Notes: generated from the letters alone by a model not told the origin. Positions 8,974 through 17,790 are shown, numbered from the stretch's first letter. The stretch: 35,000 nucleotides of DNA from Neocallimastix lanati (nom. inval.) (GCA_016946835.1 JACVTC010000207.1:25001-60000); one strand, 5' to 3'. Numbers and translations are program-made.

Positions 8974-9004
8974 TAATAATTTCTATAAATTATAGAAATT
9001 ATTA
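8974..9004. repeat. Perfect 15-bp palindrome at the U5 end of element 1
   Basis: TAATAATTTCTATAA and its exact reverse complement are separated by one A, forming a 31-nt perfect inverted repeat directly beside the primer site. The same palindrome occurs at 3320-3350 in the other LTR. In RNA it would make a stable stem abutting the priming site. Confidence 0.85.
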
Positions 9005-9295
9005 TTTATAATTAATATTAACTAAACTATTAAGATTAATTAAAAAATAAAATAAAAATTAAAATAAAAATAAGAATTTAATACTTATCTTTAAAATTAG
9101 AGTTTATTATAAGAAAATATAATAGACCTTAAATGAAAAGAGAAATAAAATAAAATATGTTTTTATTAAAAGAACTTTATTAATTTATTTTATTATTAAA
9201 TATTTTATTATTATTTTTTTTTGACAAATTTTAAAATAACTATTTTATATTAATGGAAATATTAATGTCTTTTATTGTTATTATATTTTTCTTAA

Positions 9296-9308
9296 AATAA
9301 TAACTCTT
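9296..9308 (-). promoter_or_regulatory. Inferred transcription start and self-primer of element 1
   Basis: The sense sequence AAGAGTTATTATT is complementary to the primer site at 8960-8972. In self-primed elements this segment is the extreme 5' end of the RNA, so transcription should begin at or near 9308. The TATA box 35 bp upstream supports that position independently. Confidence 0.65.
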
Positions 9309-9334
9309 GATTTTCTAAAGACGAAAATCAACAG

Positions 9335-9343
9335 CTATTTATA
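9335..9343 (-). promoter_or_regulatory. TATA box of element 1
   Basis: Sense TATAAATAG; its first base is 35 bp upstream of the inferred start at 9308. Confidence 0.7.
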
Positions 9344-9367
9344 TTTTTTACAAAAGTAAATGGATTT

Positions 9368-9455
9368 TTCTAATCTTAACAATGATTCTTTCCAGAAAAA
9401 GATTAGAAGAAAAAACTGGAAAGATTTTTGATCAATAATCTATACTTATTGATCA
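9368..9455. repeat. Cluster of three inverted repeats in U3 of element 1
   Basis: Three perfect pairs: 9368-9377 with 9399-9408 (TTCTAATCTT), 9387-9395 with 9416-9424 (TCTTTCCAG), and 9429-9438 with 9446-9455 (TGATCAATAA, 7-nt loop). The first two interleave. They are duplicated in the 3' LTR (3714-3801), which would lie near the RNA 3' end. Confidence 0.8.
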
Positions 9456-9769
9456 TCGTGTTATTAAATAAAACCAATTATAATTAATCGGGAAAACTTT
9501 AATAACCGATTTTAATAACTAAAAGAATTAAAAAGAAAAAAGGATAAAAAAGAGAAGGATAAAATAATGCAGAAATTTTATTGAATACATTTTTTCTATG
9601 AAATAATACAGAAGTTATATTAAATACATTTTTTCATATAACAATTAATACATTAATTGGTATAATTGTTTTTAAATGAAATAAATTTTTAATGAATAAT
9701 AATTATGAAATAATTATTAATTAATAAGAAATAGAAATAAATTATAAAAATTTATATCAATTTCTTACA

Positions 9770-9774
9770 ATGTA
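9770..9774. repeat. Target-site duplication ATGTA of element 1 (right copy)
   Basis: Matches 3313-3317. Bases 9771-9774 are also the start of element 2's LTR, which shows the nested order of insertion. Confidence 0.93.
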
Positions 9775-9819
9775 ATAGGTAAGTTTATTATTAACTAAAA
9801 TAACGAATAATAACTAAAT

Positions 9820-9824
9820 CTAAA
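9820..9824. repeat. Target-site duplication CTAAA of the nested solo LTR
   Basis: CTAAA at 9820-9824 and 10484-10488 flanks the insert. Both uninterrupted LTR copies (B and C) carry a single CTAAA at this point. Confidence 0.9.
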
Positions 9825-10483
9825 TGTTAAGATAATAACTGAATTTCAATTCAATTTCAATTTCGATAATTCAGTTATTTGAATTTCAATATTAATAAAT
9901 AATAATAATATAATAATTATTATTAAATTAACTTTATTAAAATATTTAGGAATTAGTCTAGGCCAACTAATTACTAAATATTATTAACATATTGAATTTA
10001 ATATATATTAAATAATGTAAACACGTGATTGTCATATTAAATTAATTTCTACATATTATATTTTAATTATAAAATATAATATTTAGCTATTTTAGATTCT
10101 TATATTTTATTTATATTAAATATTTATATTATTATCTAACTTTATATTATCAATATCAAACTTATATTAATATTATTTACATATTCATATTAATAATTAA
10201 TATTTTAATAATTAATTATTTTATATAAATACATGTTTAAATTCTTTGATTAATCCTTTGTAGGATTATTGTAATTTAAATTATAGTAATAATTATATAA
10301 AATAATAATGTAATAAAATATTGTTAAGATTAAATAAAATTTATATTTTAAATAAAAACTTAATTATAAAATTTACTAATAACAATATGTTTTAAAAAAG
10401 AGTAAATTTAAATTATTAATTAATTACTATAATTTGGCATCTTGACCTAATCGTTAAGACCAAATTATCTTAAAACTTTAACA
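9825..10483. mobile_element. Solo LTR D of a third LTR-element family (659 bp)
   Basis: Begins TGTTAAGATAAT and ends TTTAACA (TGTTAA/TTAACA terminal inverted repeat), flanked by CTAAA. It is absent from the two sister LTRs at 17471 and 18035. It contains the perfect 9-bp hairpin arms ATAATTTGG/CCAAATTAT near its right end (10430-10468). No relative with internal sequence is present in the window, so family and orientation are unknown. Confidence 0.85.
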
Positions 10484-10992
10484 CTAAAGGCTAAGATAAC
10501 TTAACACCTCTCTATTCGAGTTCTTAATAATAAACACTAAATTAATTAATCCTATAATTATTATTTCTTATTACACTAGAATATAGCGCAGCACTTTATA
10601 ACTCTATTTGTTATCAGTTACTGGGCTTACACTGAGTAATATTTTTTATTTAATAATTATATTTTTTATTTAATAATATTAATATTTATAATAACAATCT
10701 ACGTTAATAGTAACGCTAGTGCGTTACAGTTACAAGTTCAATTATTATTTATACAAGTCAATAATATTATGATTGGTAAATAATTTAATTTAACTTAGTT
10801 TACTAATCACTAAATAAAATATATTTAAATAAATATTTAATTATATAATTATTTATAAAATAATAAAATTTAATGTACGAAAGTAATAAAAGATTTTATT
10901 TGATTAGCCGAAATTGCTAGCTGTTTAGAGATACGTTACGTAACCAAAGAACTATCATTGGATAGGCTTGAAGTTACCATGTATCTGTTACA

Positions 10993-11003
10993 AGGCCTCT
11001 CCC
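10993..11003 (-). other. Polypurine tract of element 2
   Basis: The sense sequence GGGAGAGG, followed by CCT, directly precedes the 3' LTR start TGTAACAG, 13 bp after the gag-pol stop codon. Confidence 0.65.
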
Positions 11004-11016
11004 AAGGAGCAAGCTA

Positions 11017-14000
11017 CTAATGGTTGACGACGCTAGCGATGAACTGGCTATAGCTAAAATCTTGGTAATCCTCCAGCAATTCTGCGTAGTGAGGATTGTC
11101 GTCGATCACGTCGGCGTTGACCCACTCTTGTTTATCATTCTGGTACGCAACCAGGTATTGATAAAGTCCTTGGTGTTTCCTTGATCCAAGGATATGAATT
11201 ATCTTTTGGTTTCCTGCAGGAGCCGGCACTAATGTTTTAGGTAATTTGTAGAATGGCTCCAATTCACTCACATGGAACACTGGGTACATATTTGGGAAAG
11301 GTGAACGACTAATATCTAATCTATAATTCTTCTTTTCTTCGTCGACACCAACTACCTTGAATGGTCCGAATTTTCTTGTTGTAAGTTTGTAGAATGGCAA
11401 CGCGTCATAATTTTCAGGTTTCTTTAGCCATACTTTATCTAACAACCTGTACCTAGGATAATTATCTGTACGGGTCCTATCCATATTATCCAGGTATCTT
11501 GTTTGGGCGATTTCTAGGATGTGCTTTAGGTTTCCCAAGTTGTGAGCAAAGCTATCGATCATTTTGGCTTCGCCTAACGAGTGTACTAAATCGGCTGTCT
11601 TAGGGGAGTTGTGTACCTGGTAGTTATATAAGGTGAGGAAAGGAGATTGTTGGGTAGAAGCGTGGATTGCGTTGTTATAGCAGAACTCTGCTAAGAACAA
11701 GTAGTCCATCCAACTTTCATCATCATAAGTTCCCACAAAGCACCGTAAATAAGTCTCTACGTAGGCATTGTTCCTTTCCACTTGGCCTACTGTCTCGTGG
11801 TGACTAGTGGTGGCATGGTTTACTTCGGTCCCAAAGAACTCTAGTAGCTCCTTCCATACCTGACTGGTGAACTGAACTCCTCTATCAGTTGTAACCACCT
11901 TAGGGAATCCATGCAACCTGTAAATCTCCTTTAGGAATGCGTCGGCAGTCTCATTAGCGTTGGGCACATGTTTAAATCCTATCAGGTGTATCATCTTGGT
12001 TAATTTATCGCAGCATACTAAGATACAACCTGCTCTTTTCGTTTCCCAAACATAACCACTATTGGTCCTTACTCTACTCTTCACTGGCAGATCAGTTATA
12101 AAATCCAATTGCACCTCTTGCCAGGGTAATTCTGCGACCGGAACTCTTACCGCAGTACCATATTCTTTATGGCGATCATCCTTCTTAGTAGCGCAGGTTC
12201 TACAAGCTTTCACGTAGCCTGATATATCCTTCCTCATCTTCGGCCAGTAGAAATTCCTAGATACTAGGTCCGAAGTCTTATCAATTCCTAAGTGTCCTGC
12301 GTACTCCGAGTCATGGTTTAATTGAATAATTGTTTTCCTGAACGTTGTGGGCACGTAAATTTGTTCAGGGTTTTCCTTTCTAACCAGAAGGCCATCTACT
12401 TCTAACCAATGCTTCTTGTTATAATTATTTCTGGCATCTTCTGCTAGATCTTTCATAATCTCTTGGGCCATTTTGTCCTGTCGGTAGGCCTGCTTGATAT
12501 CATCCACAAAATTGGTAGCTAAGGCTAGATAACTAGCTTCTCCATCTACGTCATCAAATCCTACCAATTGATCGGGTTTTAATAGACTATCTTTATCAAA
12601 TTCTTTACCCTCAGTTTTCTCCGTTTCAACTCTTGAGAGGGCGTCAGCTTTACCATTTTTCTTCCCAGGTCTGTAAACTATTTCAAACCAGTATGTGGCG
12701 AATAGTTCTTGCCATCTAATTTGCCTAGGAGTTAGTAATTGTGGTTTGGTAGCGAACAACAGATTTCTGTGGTCACTATAAACAATAATCTTATGCTTCG
12801 CACCTTGAAGCAAATGTCGCCATTCTGTAAAAGCAGTCTTAATGGCTAATAATTCTTTCTCTGTAATCGAATAATTTACTTCAGCCTTACTAAGTGTCTT
12901 AGAATAATAATATATGGGATGAAGGGTACCATCGTCTCCTTTCTGTGACAGCACGCCTCCTATCGCGTAATTACTAGCATCACATTCAACGAAGAACTGT
13001 TTCTCGTGGTCAGGGTAAGCTAGTACTGGCGGAGAGGTAAGCATCTCCTTTAATTTGTGAAACGCGGCCAATCCTTCTTCGCTCCATTCAAATTTTTCTT
13101 TCTTTGAGGTCATTTTGAATAACGGTTTGGCTATTTCAGAGAAATTCTTAATAAAATTCCTGTAATAATTGCAAAAGCCTAAGAAGCTTTGCATCTGCTT
13201 GATATTTTCTGGTTGTGGCCATTCTGCCACAGCCTTAATCTTTTCTGGGTCAGTCTCTACACCATCCTTGCTGACCACATGGCCTAAAAATGAGATCTTT
13301 AACTTATGTAGCTCACATTTGGACATCTTAGCTACGAGTTTATGTTGTATCAGCTTCTTTAAAATCGTTCGAACATGCTCTACATGTTCCTCCAAAGTTT
13401 TGGAATATACGACGATGTCATCTAGGTAGACTTGACAGTACTTCCCGATATCCTCGCTGAAGACATCATTCACGAAGCTTTGGAACACTGCTGGTGCATT
13501 GGTTAGCCCAAAAGGCATTACCAAATGTTCAAAGTGTCCAAACTTGGTGTTGAAGGCTGTCTTGTACTCATCACCTTCTCGAATTCGTACCAAGTTATAT
13601 GCAGATTTTAAGTCGAACTTGGAGAACACAACTGCTCCTTTCATAGCTTCGAACACTGCACTAATTCTTGGGATCGGATAGGCGTTGCGTTTAGTCCATT
13701 GGTTCAGTTTGCGATAATCCATGCAAAGTCGTAGCTCACCTGATTTCTTCGGCACGAACAATACAGGGTAACCCGCCGGAGATTCTGACCTTCTTATAAA
13801 CCCCTTAGCTAAATTTTCATCGATATATTCTTTAAGTGCTTTCTCTTCTTTAGGACTCGTCGGGTAGATAGCTCCTTTATAAAGTGGTGCATCAGGCTCT
13901 AGTTCTATTTTGCAATCATACGGCCTGTGCTCTGGTAATGTCTCAGCGATTTCTTCATTGAATGCTTCCGTTAAGTCACCATAATACTTATCTATAATTT

Positions 14001-16695
14001 CGCCTATTGACAATAGCTTCTCAAGTCCCACTTTTCTGATTGTTTCCGCTACCGAATCCTCTTGCGTGATCATGGCTAGATGATCTTTTGTCTGGCTATC
14101 TTTTTGTGCACTACTTTCCGTAGGGTTTTTATTAATTTCGCTCTCCTTTAGATTTTTAGTCTTCTGTACCTTGAACCAATCCGCCCATTTATCGTAATCC
14201 ACTAAATAATCGTAGTAATCCATCGTATACTCAATCCCTCTATCACGGTAGTATTGCCTCGTTAATTCATACACCGTGTCCTTCAACTTCTGGTTATCAA
14301 TAACCTGATTTATAATTTTGGTAATTCTCGCTGTAGGTTGAATCTCCTTTTGCACAGCTTCTTCTCTTTCTTCTGGGAGTTGCACCATGTAGATACTTTC
14401 ACCTGCGCACTCTTCTGGTGAGTCTACATCTGGTAGCCCTGGTCTTTCTCCATCTATTTTATATACCTTAGGCTGTTGATCATGGACGTCAATCTTTCTA
14501 TAGATTAAGTGTCTATCCATGAATCTTGATCCCAGAATGATCGTTCTCGGCATAGCCTCGGCTAGCCTGCATCTTGTATTAAAGTCATACCATTTGACTT
14601 TACCAGTACGCTCTTCGACCAGCTTGATCTTAATTTTGAACTCTTCCGTAACCTGTGGTATCAGCACTTTACCAGCGGCAGTAGTGAACGTTAAGGGACG
14701 GTCTTCTGTCTTAAGTCCCATCTCCTTGGCTAACTGCGGATGGATCATGTTGATCTGTGATCCAGTATCGTACAGCACATTTAAATCTTGGAGCCCCTCT
14801 TTGGTATGAAGATTACTTATCTTGGCCTCAGGCACAAATTCTTCGCACTCAGACCCAGCTTGCATTAGAAGTGCTGTCTTGGGAATTGGATTATTACTGC
14901 TGGTACGCGAGTCTTTATAGTAATTTTGCTTTTCGCTTGGTCTCGTACTGAAATCTTTACCACTATTGTGGTTATATCCATCCTTCTTGTTTTTATCGTA
15001 ATTGTTTTGCTTAGTAGGCTCTTTCCTACTGAAATCTCTTTTATCGCCTCGGCGATTATCGCTGTTCCTCCTTCTTTTGGCTTCAATATCCTTGGAGGGT
15101 CTTCGCGGGTCCATCATTCCAAGTAGGGCCATGATGGCTATCTTCCTCTCGCGGTTGTATTCGTATCTTTCTAGGTAATCGTCTTTGTAATCCGCGGGGA
15201 AGGTGTCGCATCTCCTTAGACAAGTCACGTAATCTTCTAAGGTTTGCTTTTCTGCAGGTAGATCATAAAAGGCTTCACGAACCGAGGGTCTAACTTGTTG
15301 TACGAGTAGTAGTCTTTTGGTTTCATCCGTTAGCTGAAGTATTCTGCTTAACCTATTGAATTCTGATAGGTATTCATAGGCTTTACCCCAATCGTGCCTA
15401 AGTTTAAGCATTGCCGTTTTAACTTCTTCCAATGTTCTTTCGCTTGTAAATTCCTTCAGCAATCTATCCATCAACCTTTGAGGTTGTGGGTCATCTCGTT
15501 GTTTGAATACTTCGTCCATTTGGTACCACTTCTTAGCAGTTCCTTGTAAGTGGTCCTCAATAAAGTACAACATAGCCGTGGGCTCGCTTTGGTAATACTT
15601 CTGGTGTCTACCAAAGTACCTTTTTAACCTGTCAATAAATGATTCTACATCTCCATTTTCACCATTGAACATTGGGATGTCTCGTTCGTACTCCACAGGG
15701 TATGCGTCGGTCATAACCACATCTTCCATCGCACTTCTGGTCATTATAGGCGGCGTGAAGTGGTGATAACTACCGTATCTTGCTTCTTTAGTATCTATGT
15801 GTAGTGGGAAAGGTTTGCTCGTCGATGCCTGCTCCTTATTCTGAGCATCCAAAGCCAGCTTACCCAGTCGTTCGATCTCCTGTTGCTGTACCTGGTTAAT
15901 GGCCATTAGCTTCTCGATTTTTTCTTCGAGCTCACTCAAGTGTACCTTATCCCTTTCTTGGTTCGCATCCAAGAATTCCTCAATCTTGAACAATTTTTGA
16001 CCTTTATCCTCTAGGTCTTGTTGTATTTGTTTTCCTTTTATCTGGTCCGCATCCAGATAGGTTTCAATCTTTTTGATTTCAGCTTTAACAGCGGCCTCTT
16101 TATCTTTACTTTCAGCAAGTTGCTGACTTAGATACGCTTGTACCTTTTGAAGCTCTAGCACGCTAGCTTGGCTACTAGACTCCTCGTTTTCCACACGCCT
16201 CTCAACCTCTCCAAATCGTTGGTCCACAGCGGGGATAAAGTTGCTTAGTTCGGCTTCAATTTTAGCGAATCTCATTTCACTTTGGTTTTGCATCTGTTCT
16301 ATCATCGCAGCCGTCTGTTGCTGAGTGCTTAATATCATGTTCTTAAAGTCCTCCATCTGCTTACTCAGCAAAGCAGCAAAGTCCATCGCTCCAGCATTAA
16401 CATTTTTGCTTGAACTTTCTCCTTGGTTAGTTCCTGGTCTACTGGCTTCAGGTTTACTAGCCTCGGGTTGACTTTTCTCAGGCGCCGCAGCTGGTTTAGG
16501 TTTAGAAGCAGCTGGTTTCTCAGGAGTAGTAGTCATTTTCTTGTCTCCTGTATTTTGGCGTCGAGATGGAGGTGCATCTACGGGCGTAGGACTACTCTCT
16601 GCAGTCACGCTGCCCACCGAACTCTTCAGAGAACCACTCCTTGTGGTTTTTCTTGTGTTTTCAGGCGTCTTATTGCTCTTATTCTTTTTATCCAT
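11017..16695 (-). CDS. Element 2 gag-pol polyprotein with chromodomain (1,892 aa)
   Basis: A single intact frame. N-terminal Pro/Lys/Ser-rich tail (1-100); long coiled coil (about 105-275) containing three related 26-27-residue units sharing a KIExYLDAxQ-like core; capsid-like region (about 335-500); basic Asn/Lys-rich stretch without a CCHC knuckle. Protease DTGS is near 642, reverse transcriptase YLDD near 1088, RNase H ECDAS near 1237, integrase H-H-C-C 1460-1500, catalytic D-D-E near 1561, 1600 and 1635, then a GPF module and FHVSELEPF. Residues about 1830-1877 form a chromodomain-like segment (YLVAYQNDKQEWV), expected to steer integration to particular chromatin. ATG 16695 directly follows an in-frame TAA. 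By eye, GC is about 40%, far above the surroundings. Confidence 0.96.
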   Translation of the reverse strand: MDKKNKSNKTPENTRKTTRSGSLKSSVGSVTAESSPTPVDAPPSRRQNTGDKKMTTTPEKPAASKPKPAAAPEKSQPEASKPEASRPGTNQGESSSKNVNAGAMDFAALLSKQMEDFKNMILSTQQQTAAMIEQMQNQSEMRFAKIEAELSNFIPAVDQRFGEVERRVENEESSSQASVLELQKVQAYLSQQLAESKDKEAAVKAEIKKIETYLDADQIKGKQIQQDLEDKGQKLFKIEEFLDANQERDKVHLSELEEKIEKLMAINQVQQQEIERLGKLALDAQNKEQASTSKPFPLHIDTKEARYGSYHHFTPPIMTRSAMEDVVMTDAYPVEYERDIPMFNGENGDVESFIDRLKRYFGRHQKYYQSEPTAMLYFIEDHLQGTAKKWYQMDEVFKQRDDPQPQRLMDRLLKEFTSERTLEEVKTAMLKLRHDWGKAYEYLSEFNRLSRILQLTDETKRLLLVQQVRPSVREAFYDLPAEKQTLEDYVTCLRRCDTFPADYKDDYLERYEYNRERKIAIMALLGMMDPRRPSKDIEAKRRRNSDNRRGDKRDFSRKEPTKQNNYDKNKKDGYNHNSGKDFSTRPSEKQNYYKDSRTSSNNPIPKTALLMQAGSECEEFVPEAKISNLHTKEGLQDLNVLYDTGSQINMIHPQLAKEMGLKTEDRPLTFTTAAGKVLIPQVTEEFKIKIKLVEERTGKVKWYDFNTRCRLAEAMPRTIILGSRFMDRHLIYRKIDVHDQQPKVYKIDGERPGLPDVDSPEECAGESIYMVQLPEEREEAVQKEIQPTARITKIINQVIDNQKLKDTVYELTRQYYRDRGIEYTMDYYDYLVDYDKWADWFKVQKTKNLKESEINKNPTESSAQKDSQTKDHLAMITQEDSVAETIRKVGLEKLLSIGEIIDKYYGDLTEAFNEEIAETLPEHRPYDCKIELEPDAPLYKGAIYPTSPKEEKALKEYIDENLAKGFIRRSESPAGYPVLFVPKKSGELRLCMDYRKLNQWTKRNAYPIPRISAVFEAMKGAVVFSKFDLKSAYNLVRIREGDEYKTAFNTKFGHFEHLVMPFGLTNAPAVFQSFVNDVFSEDIGKYCQVYLDDIVVYSKTLEEHVEHVRTILKKLIQHKLVAKMSKCELHKLKISFLGHVVSKDGVETDPEKIKAVAEWPQPENIKQMQSFLGFCNYYRNFIKNFSEIAKPLFKMTSKKEKFEWSEEGLAAFHKLKEMLTSPPVLAYPDHEKQFFVECDASNYAIGGVLSQKGDDGTLHPIYYYSKTLSKAEVNYSITEKELLAIKTAFTEWRHLLQGAKHKIIVYSDHRNLLFATKPQLLTPRQIRWQELFATYWFEIVYRPGKKNGKADALSRVETEKTEGKEFDKDSLLKPDQLVGFDDVDGEASYLALATNFVDDIKQAYRQDKMAQEIMKDLAEDARNNYNKKHWLEVDGLLVRKENPEQIYVPTTFRKTIIQLNHDSEYAGHLGIDKTSDLVSRNFYWPKMRKDISGYVKACRTCATKKDDRHKEYGTAVRVPVAELPWQEVQLDFITDLPVKSRVRTNSGYVWETKRAGCILVCCDKLTKMIHLIGFKHVPNANETADAFLKEIYRLHGFPKVVTTDRGVQFTSQVWKELLEFFGTEVNHATTSHHETVGQVERNNAYVETYLRCFVGTYDDESWMDYLFLAEFCYNNAIHASTQQSPFLTLYNYQVHNSPKTADLVHSLGEAKMIDSFAHNLGNLKHILEIAQTRYLDNMDRTRTDNYPRYRLLDKVWLKKPENYDALPFYKLTTRKFGPFKVVGVDEEKKNYRLDISRSPFPNMYPVFHVSELEPFYKLPKTLVPAPAGNQKIIHILGSRKHQGLYQYLVAYQNDKQEWVNADVIDDNPHYAELLEDYQDFSYSQFIASVVNH

Positions 16696-16964
16696 TTACT
16701 TTCCTTAATAATTTATCTAGTAATTATAAATATATCCACTCACTTTTAGATTATTTAAAAGATTATAATTTATTCACTTACTTAAATTTATTTAATTATT
16801 ATAATCGTCCACTTAATTTTTTTTTTTTTTTTTTTTTTTTTAATAATAGTATAAAATAAATAAAAATAAAAAATAAAAAAAATAAATTTTTTTTTTTTTT
16901 TTTTTTAAAATTAAATGTATAAAATTAATAATTTAAATAAATAATTATTTTAAAAATTTTTTCT

Positions 16965-17031
16965 TTCGCTTCACGAGTCACTACAAATATAAATTTGTAT
17001 AAAAAATGACTACCTATTAAGCAAAAGCGAA
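16965..17031 (-). ncRNA. Predicted three-helix hairpin in element 2 leader
   Basis: Colinear nested pairs: TTCGCTT 16965-16971 with AAGCGAA 17025-17031, AGTCA 16976-16980 with TGACT 17007-17011, and ACAAAT 16983-16988 with ATTTGT 16993-16998. The outer helix is GC-richer than anything nearby. Confidence 0.5.
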
Positions 17032-17202
17032 TTTTATTTGGTAAAGTACAAAATTTTTATTAATTAAAAATCGGTACTACCAAAAATTTAAAATTTTTAA
17101 ATTAAATAATGATTTATAATTAAATTATTAATAAATTAAATTTCGAATATACGAAATTTTAAAAAATTTAAATTTTTAGATTTTTGATCAAAATTTTATT
17201 TT

Positions 17203-17254
17203 GAAGCCGAAAATTTTTTTTTTTTTTTTTTTTGATTAAAATTTTCGTGGCTTC
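17203..17254 (-). ncRNA. Predicted long hairpin enclosing an A-tract in element 2 leader
   Basis: GAAGCC 17203-17208 pairs with GGCTTC 17249-17254, continued by GAAAATTTT 17209-17217 with AAAATTTTC 17238-17246. That gives 15 base pairs interrupted by two unpaired bases. The loop is mostly a T-run, an A-run in the sense RNA. Confidence 0.55.
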
Positions 17255-17459
17255 TTCCGCTACGTATTGTGGCGTAAATTTTGTATCAAAAATTTTCTAA
17301 GTTAAACAATTAAAAAGTAAACAAAGAAAATAAGTAAACTATGATTTATTTTTTTTTTAAATATTAATTTTTATTTTATAAAACTAACTATTCTATCTTA
17401 TTAAATTATTACTTAGCGTTTAAATTTTTATTTAATTATTATCGGCTATTTAGTTATAA

Positions 17460-17471
17460 AGCGTTACTATT
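17460..17471 (-). other. Self-complementary primer-binding site of element 2
   Basis: The sense sequence AATAGTAACGCT touches the 5' LTR end and is complementary over 12 nt to AGCGTTACTATT at 17743-17754 within the LTR. No tRNA 3'-end complement is present. TTTAGTTA (17449-17456) and TAACTAAA (17492-17499) bracket the site and could close a stem around it. Confidence 0.75.
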
Positions 17472-17742
17472 GTAAAAGGTAAGTTTATTATTAACTAAAA
17501 TAACGAATAATAACTAAATCTAAAGGCTAAGATAACTTAACACCTCTCTATTCGAGTTGTTAATAATAAACACTAAATTAATTAATTCTATAATTATTAT
17601 TTCTTATTACACTAGAATATAGCGCAGCACTTTATAACTCTATTTGTTATCAGTTACTGGGCTTACACTGAGTAATATTTCTTATTTAATAATTATAATT
17701 TTTTATTTAATAATATTAATATTTATAATAACAATTTACGTT

Positions 17743-17754
17743 AATAGTAACGCT
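17743..17754 (-). promoter_or_regulatory. Inferred transcription start and self-primer of element 2
   Basis: AGCGTTACTATT on the sense strand complements the primer site at 17460-17471. Its first base (17754) lies 36 bp downstream of a TATA box, so it is the predicted 5' end of the genomic RNA. Confidence 0.65.
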
Positions 17755-17780
17755 AGTGCGTTACAGTTACAAGTTCAATT

Positions 17781-17790
17781 ATTATTTATA
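17781..17790 (-). promoter_or_regulatory. TATA box of element 2
   Basis: Sense TATAAATAAT; its first base lies 36 bp upstream of the inferred start at 17754. The same sequence is present in LTRs A and C. Confidence 0.65.

Larger units (their letters stand above)
3318..9769 (-). mobile_element. Element 1: complete Ty3/gypsy-type LTR retrotransposon
   Basis: A 6,452-bp element read leftwards. It has two 798-bp LTRs that I find identical by eye, TGTAAG...TTACA ends in the sense direction, a 5-bp duplication ATGTA, a self-complementary primer site, a long structured leader, one intact gag-pol frame and a polypurine tract. LTR identity and the open frame imply very recent, possibly still active, transposition. 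It lies 4 bp inside the outer LTR of element 2, hence 12-16 bp upstream of tRNA-Trp, and runs in the same direction as the tRNA. Confidence 0.95.
8972..9769 (-). repeat. 5' LTR of element 1 (798 bp)
   Basis: Identical to 3318-4115. If transcription starts at 9308, as the primer complement implies, U3 spans 9309-9769 and R-U5 spans 8972-9308. Confidence 0.96.
9771..10992 (-). repeat. LTR A: 3' LTR of element 2, split by a nested solo LTR
   Basis: LTR sequence is present at 9771-9824 and 10489-10992, totalling 558 bp once the insert and its duplicated CTAAA are removed. It differs from LTR B (17471-18029) at about eight positions, including a one-base indel. Confidence 0.9.
16696..17470 (-). 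other. Untranslated leader of element 2
   Basis: 775 bp between the 5' LTR and gag. It contains sense A-tracts (plus-strand T-runs 16817-16841, 16887-16906, 17214-17233) and two nested hairpins (16965-17031 and 17203-17254). No ORF was recognised. Confidence 0.75.

Noticed and set aside
13169-16859. Plus-strand and out-of-frame small ORFs over element 2 gag-pol
   Set aside because: Shadows of the real frame with no conserved motif or regulatory context.
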